From CAYNJW01 sp964397665 (GTDB lineage Archaea > Nanobdellota > Nanobdellia > Pacearchaeales > GW2011-AR1): DNA of 55,051 nt. The stretch is taken from assembly GCA_964397665.1 (NCBI GenBank), contig CAYNJW010000002.1, positions 1 through 55,051 on the forward strand, written 5' to 3'. The position numbers were made by a program, and so were the translations under genes. Shown here piece by piece: positions 41,409 through 48,690 of the stretch; the first letter of the stretch is position 1; every line of letters begins with the position of its first letter. The notes beneath the pieces are model-generated. The model worked only from the letters and a program-made list of their open reading frames with translations. It ran no database searches and was not told where the DNA came from.

Positions 41409-42376
41409 CTTCCAATTCCAGTAGTTGCACCAAAAATTATATTTCCTTCACAAGTTCCTGCAACACCTCTTGGAACATAAATTCTAAAATATGCTTCTTT
41501 AAACTCTGAGATTTCTAAATCATTTACCCTACTACTCAAACCAAAATATTTTGTAACTGGTGAACTTGTAAGATTCAAATAATTGTTCTCAAATTCAGAT
41601 AATGTTAAAGAACCAGCTGTTGAAGCAGTAAGATTATATTTTTCATATTCTGCATTAATTAATTTGTTAGAACCTTTTGAACAATTCATAGCATAACCAT
41701 CTCCTCTAGTTTGAGCATATCCTTCGAGAGTAAGATTAAACAAAGTATTTCCATAATTAATAATACTTGTTATATTCTCCTCTGAAACTGCGGTAGCATT
41801 TACTTCCCCATAATAAATTGTATCTGGTAATCCTAAAGCTAAAAGCTGACTAATAGTAAATAAGGTACTATTTTGATCTTGCCAATTAGAAGAATCATTC
41901 ACAGTTAGAGTTAAATTCCAAGAACCTGGATTTGCGTAATATTCTACTTGGAAAGTACAATTTGCTAAAACCTCATATTCATCACCATAACTTTCATTTA
42001 TTGAACAAGAACTATTGAGATAATGATCTCCTTCATCATCTGAATCGCCATAATTTGACTCAGAAGTATCGAATAAAACAGCACCAACCCACCCATTTGT
42101 TTGGTTAATATCTTCTTGACCATTATAATCTTTTATAACAGCTAAACAACTAAGCGTGGTAACATTCGCAGGTGTTAAATCAAAATCTGAACCTTCATTA
42201 CATTCGATGCTTGTAATTTCTGGATAAACATTTCCAATATCTAACAATGTTTTAACTGTTACATTATCCTTGCCTGTAATTGCATCTACATTAAAACTAA
42301 AAGTAAAAACTAGTAAAAAACTAACTAATAAAATTTGACTAAAAACTAAAAACTTATTTTCTATTTTAAAAACCAT
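41405..42376 (-). CDS. Secreted surface protein, unknown, N-X-S/T-rich
   Basis: About 323 residues with a signal peptide ending near VDA. The mature part is beta-rich with many N-X-S/T sequons and a cysteine-containing first domain (SIECNEGSDFDLTPANVTTL). The C-terminus AYFRIYVPRGVAGTCEGNII is encoded by DNA identical over 55 bases to the protein at the right edge of the window, so they are paralogues. The ATG at 42376 is preferred over a TTG at 42394, and lies in a TAATG overlap with a 20-codon frame. It ends with a 4-nt overlap with the TctA-like gene. Confidence 0.78.
   Translation of the reverse strand: MVFKIENKFLVFSQILLVSFLLVFTFSFNVDAITGKDNVTVKTLLDIGNVYPEITSIECNEGSDFDLTPANVTTLSCLAVIKDYNGQEDINQTNGWVGAVLFDTSESNYGDSDDEGDHYLNSSCSINESYGDEYEVLANCTFQVEYYANPGSWNLTLTVNDSSNWQDQNSTLFTISQLLALGLPDTIYYGEVNATAVSEENITSIINYGNTLFNLTLEGYAQTRGDGYAMNCSKGSNKLINAEYEKYNLTASTAGSLTLSEFENNYLNLTSSPVTKYFGLSSRVNDLEISEFKEAYFRIYVPRGVAGTCEGNIIFGATTGIGS
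41430..41484. repeat. 55-bp direct repeat, copy 1
   Basis: Identical over all 55 bases to 54997-55051. Encodes the C-terminal VPRGVAGTCEGNIIFG region of a surface protein. Confidence 0.95.
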
Positions 42377-42438
42377 TATCTTAACTTTGAACAATTTTGA
42401 TTATTCATTTTGCTTAATTTAATTATAAAATCTTTCAT
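42376..42438 (-). CDS. Possible 20-residue coupling/leader peptide
   Basis: ATG at 42438, one base after the stop of the upstream surface-protein gene, runs 20 codons (MKDFIIKLSKMNNQNCSKLR) to a TAA that overlaps the ATG of the next gene (TAATG). The exact fit between two genes suggests translational coupling across the gap. Nothing else supports a function and the length allows chance. Confidence 0.35.
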   Translation of the reverse strand: MKDFIIKLSKMNNQNCSKLR

Positions 42439-42439
42439 C

Positions 42440-43186
42440 CTAATTAACCTCCACATAAAGATAATATGCTGTTGCACCCTCAAATCCTTGGGCACCGTTT
42501 TCTGGAACTAACATTTGAAAATCATAATCATTTTCATCGTAACCATCTGCCATATCTTCAATGAGAGTAGAATAAACAATGCTTGAAGAATCAGATAAAA
42601 CAACTTCTTCAAAATCTGTACTCTGAGACACATTATCCACATAAGTATTCAAAGCTGAACAAGAGCCCAGAGTAATTGGTATTGCCCCAACATAAAATGC
42701 ATTACTATTTTGTGAATCAAAAGTAGCCGTAATATTATCATCAACATTTGAGTGATTCATGGCTACATTCTCAGATTCTATTTGTGTAGGTGTTGCACAA
42801 GCAATTGAAGACCATTGAATAGTGCTTGAATTTCTTGTTGCATAAACTTGACCATTTGTAGAAGTTAAATCCCAATCATAAATTGTAGAACCTGAAGCAT
42901 CTTGTAAGGTAAAAGCACCATTTACCCAACCAACAAAAGCCTTCCAATGAGGATTCTGAACTGAAGTTGATAAATTAATTGTTGCAACATAACCTCCAGA
43001 AATATTAATTACTGAACCTCCAGAATTTCCACCATAAGTTTCATTAGAAATATGAGTTATTGTAGGTCTATTTGGGGCAGCAGAAACCATAATAGCTCCA
43101 AAACTAAAAATCGCAACAATTGTAAGTAAAACTACTAAAACTCTTAAGGCTTCTATCTCACCGCTTTTTTCCATATCTCTTCTCAT
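42440..43186 (-). CDS. Secreted surface protein, paralogue of the 43282 gene
   Basis: A 248-residue protein with an N-terminal membrane signal (residues ~14-36). The mature part aligns with its upstream neighbour: WKAFVGWVNGAFTLQDASGS, YDWDLTSTNGQVYAT, IQWSSIACATP, FEEVVLSDSSSIVYSTLIED and the end DYDFQMLVPENG...YYLYVEV. Many N-X-S/T sites. A purine-rich AAAGGAAAAG precedes the start. Function unknown; probably an envelope or S-layer-like component. Confidence 0.78.
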   Translation of the reverse strand: MRRDMEKSGEIEALRVLVVLLTIVAIFSFGAIMVSAAPNRPTITHISNETYGGNSGGSVINISGGYVATINLSTSVQNPHWKAFVGWVNGAFTLQDASGSTIYDWDLTSTNGQVYATRNSSTIQWSSIACATPTQIESENVAMNHSNVDDNITATFDSQNSNAFYVGAIPITLGSCSALNTYVDNVSQSTDFEEVVLSDSSSIVYSTLIEDMADGYDENDYDFQMLVPENGAQGFEGATAYYLYVEVN

Positions 43187-43281
43187 TTTCTTTTCCTTAT
43201 ATAATTTATTATTCCTCTTTGAATAATTCCTTTCTCTCCCTCAAAAGAGGTCACCAATATTAATAAAAATAAAAAATAAAT

Positions 43282-43983
43282 TTATTCTAGTTCTACCCAG
43301 AAATTATATTGTGTTACAGCTGTATCTGTTCCATGTCCATCTTCCAATACTAACATCTCAAAATCGTGAGTTGCCGCATCAAAACCAACAGTATCTTCTT
43401 GTAACAATGCTGTAAAAATAATGTTCACATTATCTGACAAAAGAACTTCATCGAAAGTTCCTGCACCCGCATTATTAAACACTTTAGTATTATTACAGAC
43501 TCCAGCAGTAAATTGGTGATTATTTGTGAAAAACTCTGCATGGTCGTCGAAAGCAAAAGTTTCTTGAACACCATCAACATCATCACTTGCAATATTAAAA
43601 TTTGATTCTAAAGTTGCTTGTTCTGCCTGAGAAGCACACCGAATACTTGACCAAGTAATTGATGGAGCTGTTGAAGCATAAACTTCACCCTCCGGACTTG
43701 CCAAAGACCAATTATACATCACATTATCTGATGAATCTGCTAATTGGATTGTACCAGTAACATTACCAAAATAACCTTGCCAGGTTTGTGTTGTTGTATA
43801 ACCAAATAAAGTTATTTCTGTAACATTTCCAGCCAAAGCATTTGGATCATTATCTGGTGAGTCTGCAACTGCACTAGATGAAGTTCCAACAGTAACATCT
43901 GAACCAGATGGAACAACTGCCAAAGCAAAGCTAGTCATAAAACAAAATACAAATAATGCAAGCATTAACCTTTTGTGTATCAT
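43282..43983 (-). CDS. Secreted surface protein of the same family
   Basis: A 233-residue acidic protein with a signal peptide ending near ALA. Conserved blocks are TWQGYFGNVTGTIQLADSSD, MYNWSLASPEGEVYAS, ITWSSIRCAS, FDEVLLSDNVNIIFTALLQE and the terminal FEMLVLEDG...YNFWVELE. Transcription probably starts from TTTATAAA at 44031-44038, giving a ~25-nt leader with a GAGG run, unlike the leaderless genes elsewhere. First gene of a surface-protein operon; the 95 bases after it hold no gene. Confidence 0.78.
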   Translation of the reverse strand: MIHKRLMLALFVFCFMTSFALAVVPSGSDVTVGTSSSAVADSPDNDPNALAGNVTEITLFGYTTTQTWQGYFGNVTGTIQLADSSDNVMYNWSLASPEGEVYASTAPSITWSSIRCASQAEQATLESNFNIASDDVDGVQETFAFDDHAEFFTNNHQFTAGVCNNTKVFNNAGAGTFDEVLLSDNVNIIFTALLQEDTVGFDAATHDFEMLVLEDGHGTDTAVTQYNFWVELE

Positions 43984-44030
43984 ATATCTCTTTTTTACCT
44001 CTTTTAGTTAGTTTTAGGTAGTAATACTTC

Positions 44031-44038
44031 TTTATAAA
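44031..44038 (-). promoter_or_regulatory. Probable TATA box for the 43282-41405 surface-protein operon
   Basis: TTTATAAA centred 51.5 bases from the ATG at 43983, implying a leader of about 25 nt. A GAGG Shine-Dalgarno-like run sits ~15 bases before the ATG. Confidence 0.5.
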
Positions 44039-44040
44039 TG

Positions 44041-44115
44041 TTTCCATATCTGAAAACTATTTCCAAAAATGAAAACTGATTTCATATCTGAAGAAATCTA
44101 CCAAAAATGAAAGGA
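44041..44115. repeat. Two 38-bp tandem repeats, candidate operator
   Basis: Copies at 44041-44078 and 44079-44116 (last base shared with the TATA box) match at 26 of 38 positions, with fully conserved cores CATATCTGAA and CCAAAAATGAAA at a constant 38-base offset. In the first copy both cores sit in TTTC-N7-GAAA dyads. They lie between the TATA boxes of the divergent surface operon and the winged-helix gene, so a regulator bound here could affect both. Confidence 0.6.
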
Positions 44116-44123
44116 TTTAAATA
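44116..44123 (+). promoter_or_regulatory. TATA-like box for the winged-helix gene
   Basis: TTTAAATA centred 25.5 bases upstream of the ATG at 44145, immediately next to the second 38-bp repeat. Confidence 0.65.
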
Positions 44124-44144
44124 GTTAATCCCACTTAGAAATAC

Positions 44145-44696
44145 ATGAGAGATACAGATTTACTAAAGGAATTAGTTGATGAAAAAATTGTAAAAACACT
44201 AAATGTTTTTGCAAAAAATCCTGAAAAAAAATTTTATTTAACTGAATTAACAAAAATAACAGGAGTTAATGTTTCATCAACATTTAGAATAATTAGTAAA
44301 CTTGTAGAATCTGGATTTGTAAAATCAAAAGTGATTGGTAGAACAAGATATTACAAAATAGATAATGCTGCAACAACTCAAAGAATGTTGAAAATGCTTG
44401 GATTTGTTGAAACTGCTTCTTCTGAACCTTTAACAAATTTTATTGAAAAGATAAAAACAATGGGGAGGATTGATAAAATCATTTTAAAAACAAAAACTCA
44501 AACAAATGCAAAATTAATCATTATTGGTGACTTCATACCTGTAGATAGAATAACAAGAATTGCAGAAGAGATAAAAACAAATTCAAAATTTGAAATAAAC
44601 TTTGTAGAATTAAACAATAAACAATTTGAAAAACTATATGGATTTGAAGAATCAATGAGAACTGGGCAAGTACTTTACAAATCACAAAAAGAATAA
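44145..44696 (+). CDS. Winged-helix transcriptional regulator
   Basis: A 183-residue protein. Residues ~10-80 form an ArsR/TrmB-like winged helix: IVKTLNVFAKNPEKKFYLTE, LTKITGVNVSSTFRIISKLV (recognition helix region), and the wing VIGRTRYYKI. The C-terminal ~100 residues form an alpha/beta domain (KLIIIGDFIPVDRITRIAEE) of unknown ligand. Tandem operator-like repeats lie directly upstream, so autoregulation and control of the divergent surface operon are plausible. It ends base-to-base against the giant surface gene. Confidence 0.85.
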   Translation: MRDTDLLKELVDEKIVKTLNVFAKNPEKKFYLTELTKITGVNVSSTFRIISKLVESGFVKSKVIGRTRYYKIDNAATTQRMLKMLGFVETASSEPLTNFIEKIKTMGRIDKIILKTKTQTNAKLIIIGDFIPVDRITRIAEEIKTNSKFEINFVELNNKQFEKLYGFEESMRTGQVLYKSQKE

Positions 44697-47600
44697 TCAA
44701 ATAAGTTCAACATAAAATAAAGCTTTGTCTGAATCTGAAGAATTATAGTTTCTTAATGCTGCAGGAACTTTAATCTCATAATCGTATTTTCCAAATTTCC
44801 CTTGTAAATCATTACTTATCTTTGAAATGAAAACCAAATCTTCTGAAGAATCAAACTCTTCATCTTGAGAATCTGAAGAATCCCACAGAATTCCAGTTAT
44901 GAAATTACTATTATTTGTGGAATTAATAATTGGTACATCTTCTACTACCTTTGAAAAGGTTGTAAAATTCGCTTTATCTTTTGCGAATCCCCCAAAAGTA
45001 TAAGTATTCTTAACAGAATCCTCAAAATTCTCCATGCCTAATAAATTATCTATCTCTTCAAAATCTGAATTACTTTGTGAATTGTCTTTTTTCTTCCCAA
45101 TAGCTTGTAAGTTTAACCAATCAACTGAAGCTTCATAATCTGTAACATACAAATTTCCACCCTTAAAATTATCTGCTAACCAAGTAAGAACTTTATTTGC
45201 GCCACTATCTTTTAAAGCAAATTCCGAAGATGAAGAAATATCTCCATATAAAATATACCATGCACCTACAGAAATATTCCTTGAAGCAAAATTATTTGTT
45301 TCGTTTGTTTCATTTAAATCGCCTACAGAATTAATTGGTGGATCTATCAAAACATAAATTTCTGAAGTACCCATCTCTGCCTGCCAAATGACAGAAGTAT
45401 TTGTTGAATTGAATCTTGAGATATTTAATAAAATATCTTGGCCAATCTGGATACCTCCAGAAGAAGGATTTCCATCATAAAACTGAACTTTAATATTTTT
45501 AGAATCTGAACCCTCATTATTAAAAATTTCAGCAGAAATCAAAACCATTTCTTTTTCCTTAGGATTTGATTGATTAAAGCTAATAAGTGACACATTTATA
45601 AAAAAATCCGGGAGAGTTAAATTAAACCATCTTTGTTCAGAGATATTTGAATTTCCAACCCTATCCCTGCAAGTAACACTCCAATAATGATATCCTTGTC
45701 CTATTATATTACTAAAAACTTGCTCAGTGTTTAAAATTCCAGATGTAACCAAAAGATTATCTTTTCTCTTAATTCCATCTATATTCAAGTCACATCTAAG
45801 AAGACTATCTAGAATATCTGAGGCATTCCAACTGAAAGAAACTCTTCGCTCATTAAAATCTATTGCAGAATCATTAATCAACTGAACAAGTGTTATTTTT
45901 GGAGGGGTTTTATCAATATAAAAATTTCTAAAAGAAGAATTACCAAAAACATCATTTAAATCATAACAACCAACAGACCAGTTATGTTCTCCTTCAGAAA
46001 TACTTGTTAAACTAAAATTATTTTCTTGACCATTTCCAACAGCATTATCTGATCCATTAATAACTCCATCTAAATAAATACTACAATTTTTTATTCCAAT
46101 AGCATCATAAGGTTTATATGTCAAATTAATCTGAGAAAGATTCGTCCTAAACTCTGTATTCGGTGAAATTAACTCAATAGTTGGCGGAGCAATAACTGTA
46201 AAATTTTGAGCCAAACTTAAATTAGAATTATTTGCCAAATCAAAACATTCAATATCCCAAGAATGATTCCCGTCATTTACTAACAAAAAAATCTCTTCAT
46301 TAGAATTATTTAAAACATCTAAACTTGATTCAACTTCACCGTCAATACTAAGATTACATGAAACTATTGGAGAAAGATTATCTAAAACAGAAAAATTAAA
46401 GCTAACATTATTTGTGTTTACAACCTCTGAATCTAAGGGTGAAAAAATTTCTAAACTTGGATTTTGATTATCCACATATACTGTCCAAACTTCTGAACTT
46501 CCAACAAGACCTGTAACATCAGTAACATTAATCTTCCAGTTATATTCTCCATTAGGAAAATTTACACTAAAATTATTGTAATTAAAATTATTTAACTTTG
46601 AAGAATTTGTTTGATTTAAAACAGAATTAATAATTAAAGAAGCATTTGTAAATCCTTGATCATCTTCAATATAATATGTGAAATTAAAATTTCCTTGTCC
46701 CATCCAAGTATTATTTTCTGGGCTTATTAAAGAAACAACAGGATTTGAAAATTTTGTAAAATTATAAACTAAACTAGCTCCAAGATTATTTGATGAATCT
46801 GAACAGTTTACCTGCCATTTTTTAAAACCATCTGAAATTCCTGAAATGTTCCTTGTCATGATAGTATTATTCAAAGCATAAAAAGAATCCACAATAACAT
46901 CATCAATAGACAAATTACAAGACAAATTACTATCTACTGAATCTATGACTGTAAAATTAAAACTAACATTGCTTTCATAAATATCTTCACCGTTTGGTTC
47001 AAAAAGGGTTATGTCTGGTGCGCCACCATCAATCTTAAAAAATCTTTCTTCACTAATTGTCTTTCCAATAAAATAATCTGAACAATTCACATACCAACTA
47101 TAATCTCCATCTAACAAGCCAAAAAGACTAAAATTATTTTCTTGATTATTTAAAATATTTGACTGATTAAACATTTTAAAATTATTATTTAAATAAAGAC
47201 TACAATAACTCAAACCAACATTATCTGAAGGAATATAAGTTAAATTAATAGCTGTTATTTGATATGAAGATTCATTCTCAGTCACCAAACTAATTTCTGG
47301 ATTTTCACTAAGATTAAATTCAAAAGTGTCACTTAATCCTTCTCTTGCAGAATCATCAGAACAAGTTAGCTTCCATTGTTTTGCTCCGTCAGTTAAATTT
47401 TCTTCGAGTCTTGAACTGAAAGTCCCATTAGAAACAGAAAATGAATCATCAATAACGACACCATTTAATGTAAGACTACAAATTAACTCAGAATCTAATG
47501 AATCCATAACTGTAAAATTAAAATACACATCTGAAAAATTTACCAAAGAATTATTTATTGGAGAAACTAAATTAATTTCAGGCTCATTCAAATCTACACT

Positions 47601-48590
47601 GAAATTCCTCACCGTATCTTCAAAATAATTTTCACTAAGATCATAACATCCAACTGTCCAATTATAAACACCTTCATCTAAACCAGTCTTTACAAAAGAA
47701 TTCTCAGTATTATTTAAAATTGCTGTTTGATTATGCTCTTCAAGAACACTATTAAAAATCAAACTACAATTCAAAAAACCAGAATTATCTACTGGAGTAT
47801 ACCTTAAAGTAATATTCTCATTAGAAGTTATAAAATTTGTTTGTGGAAAATTCAAAGAGACTTTTGGAGGAGTGTCCAAAATCCTAAACTGAAAACTTTG
47901 GCTTGCACCAACTCTTCCAGAGTTATCCTTACAAGACACATTCCAGTTATGTAATCCATTTGAAAGTTTTCCAGTTGAAAGATTAATTGAAGAACTATTC
48001 TCTACAAAAATCGTATCTCCAAGTTTATTACTATCTAACAAAATATCACAAGATAAATTAGTATCTAAATTATCTCTTGCTTCAAAATTAAGGATAACTT
48101 CATTTGAGGTAAAATTAGTATTATTTTCAGGTAAAAACAGATTTACTTCTGGATTTTCTAAATCAATATAAAATTTTCTTTCCACATCTTTATTAGAATT
48201 TCCAAGATAATCAAAAACTTCTATAGTCCAATTATACTCTCCATTTGAAAAATTAATTGAAAAATTATTTTCTCCTCCATTTAAAATAGTGGTTGTAGAA
48301 ATGTTCTTTAGACCATTAATAATTAAAGTCGCATTCTTTATATCATCATTTGCATCTGTAGCATTATAACTTAAATTAAATAAGGAATAATTAAACCACT
48401 TGTTTGTTTCAGGACTTAACAAAGTAACTACAGGATCTACTCCTGTTTGAACTTGTAGAATTTCTGAAGCTTCTGAAAACATAGTTCTTAAGCTTGTATT
48501 AGCTAAAAAAACATAATCTCCAAACGAACTAGGAGCTAAGAAAGTATAATTATATTTTCCAGATGAATCTGTAACAACTGCTGAATAATT
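44697..48590 (-). CDS. Giant surface protein, C-terminal part (Ig-like repeats, CARDB, terminal domain)
   Basis: About 1,297 residues downstream of the scaffold gap. A short SSGKYNYTF-containing Ig-like domain comes first. Ten Ig-like/Big-type repeats of ~95-100 residues follow, most opening with P-x-(V/I)-x-L-x-x-P and alternating strictly between two subtypes. Next is a CARDB domain (ISFNQSNPKEKEMVLISAEI, FNNEGSDSKNIKVQFYDG). The ~200-residue C-terminal domain ends YDYEIKVPAALRN...FYVELI, similar to the ends of the short surface proteins. N-X-S/T sites are very dense. It continues the gene that starts at 53793; the ATG-like start inside 48691-48776 is an artefact of bridging the gap. Confidence 0.85.
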   Translation of the reverse strand, partial: NYSAVVTDSSGKYNYTFLAPSSFGDYVFLANTSLRTMFSEASEILQVQTGVDPVVTLLSPETNKWFNYSLFNLSYNATDANDDIKNATLIINGLKNISTTTILNGGENNFSINFSNGEYNWTIEVFDYLGNSNKDVERKFYIDLENPEVNLFLPENNTNFTSNEVILNFEARDNLDTNLSCDILLDSNKLGDTIFVENSSSINLSTGKLSNGLHNWNVSCKDNSGRVGASQSFQFRILDTPPKVSLNFPQTNFITSNENITLRYTPVDNSGFLNCSLIFNSVLEEHNQTAILNNTENSFVKTGLDEGVYNWTVGCYDLSENYFEDTVRNFSVDLNEPEINLVSPINNSLVNFSDVYFNFTVMDSLDSELICSLTLNGVVIDDSFSVSNGTFSSRLEENLTDGAKQWKLTCSDDSAREGLSDTFEFNLSENPEISLVTENESSYQITAINLTYIPSDNVGLSYCSLYLNNNFKMFNQSNILNNQENNFSLFGLLDGDYSWYVNCSDYFIGKTISEERFFKIDGGAPDITLFEPNGEDIYESNVSFNFTVIDSVDSNLSCNLSIDDVIVDSFYALNNTIMTRNISGISDGFKKWQVNCSDSSNNLGASLVYNFTKFSNPVVSLISPENNTWMGQGNFNFTYYIEDDQGFTNASLIINSVLNQTNSSKLNNFNYNNFSVNFPNGEYNWKINVTDVTGLVGSSEVWTVYVDNQNPSLEIFSPLDSEVVNTNNVSFNFSVLDNLSPIVSCNLSIDGEVESSLDVLNNSNEEIFLLVNDGNHSWDIECFDLANNSNLSLAQNFTVIAPPTIELISPNTEFRTNLSQINLTYKPYDAIGIKNCSIYLDGVINGSDNAVGNGQENNFSLTSISEGEHNWSVGCYDLNDVFGNSSFRNFYIDKTPPKITLVQLINDSAIDFNERRVSFSWNASDILDSLLRCDLNIDGIKRKDNLLVTSGILNTEQVFSNIIGQGYHYWSVTCRDRVGNSNISEQRWFNLTLPDFFINVSLISFNQSNPKEKEMVLISAEIFNNEGSDSKNIKVQFYDGNPSSGGIQIGQDILLNISRFNSTNTSVIWQAEMGTSEIYVLIDPPINSVGDLNETNETNNFASRNISVGAWYILYGDISSSSEFALKDSGANKVLTWLADNFKGGNLYVTDYEASVDWLNLQAIGKKKDNSQSNSDFEEIDNLLGMENFEDSVKNTYTFGGFAKDKANFTTFSKVVEDVPIINSTNNSNFITGILWDSSDSQDEEFDSSEDLVFISKISNDLQGKFGKYDYEIKVPAALRNYNSSDSDKALFYVELI

Positions 48591-48690
48591 NNNNNNNNNN
48601 NNNNNNNNNNNNNNNNNNNNNNNNNNNNNNNNNNNNNNNNNNNNNNNNNNNNNNNNNNNNNNNNNNNNNNNNNNNNNNNNNNNNNNNNNN
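48591..48690. other. Scaffold gap (100 N) inside the giant surface-protein gene
   Basis: Exactly 100 undetermined bases. The coding frames on its two sides differ by one if 100 is taken literally, so the true size is not 100 or the joint is not exact. It lies within a repeat-rich gene, a common cause of assembly breaks. Confidence 0.95.

Noticed and set aside
43240..43260. CCTC-TTTT-GAGG hairpin (minus strand) between two surface genes as terminator
   Set aside because: A four-pair stem without a T-tract is too weak to call.
48550..48590. A short C-terminal tail for the N-terminal half of the giant protein beyond the gap
   Set aside because: It appears only if the N run is read as exactly 100 bases; the peptide is unlike the rest of the protein, and the other frame continues with Ig-like sequence.
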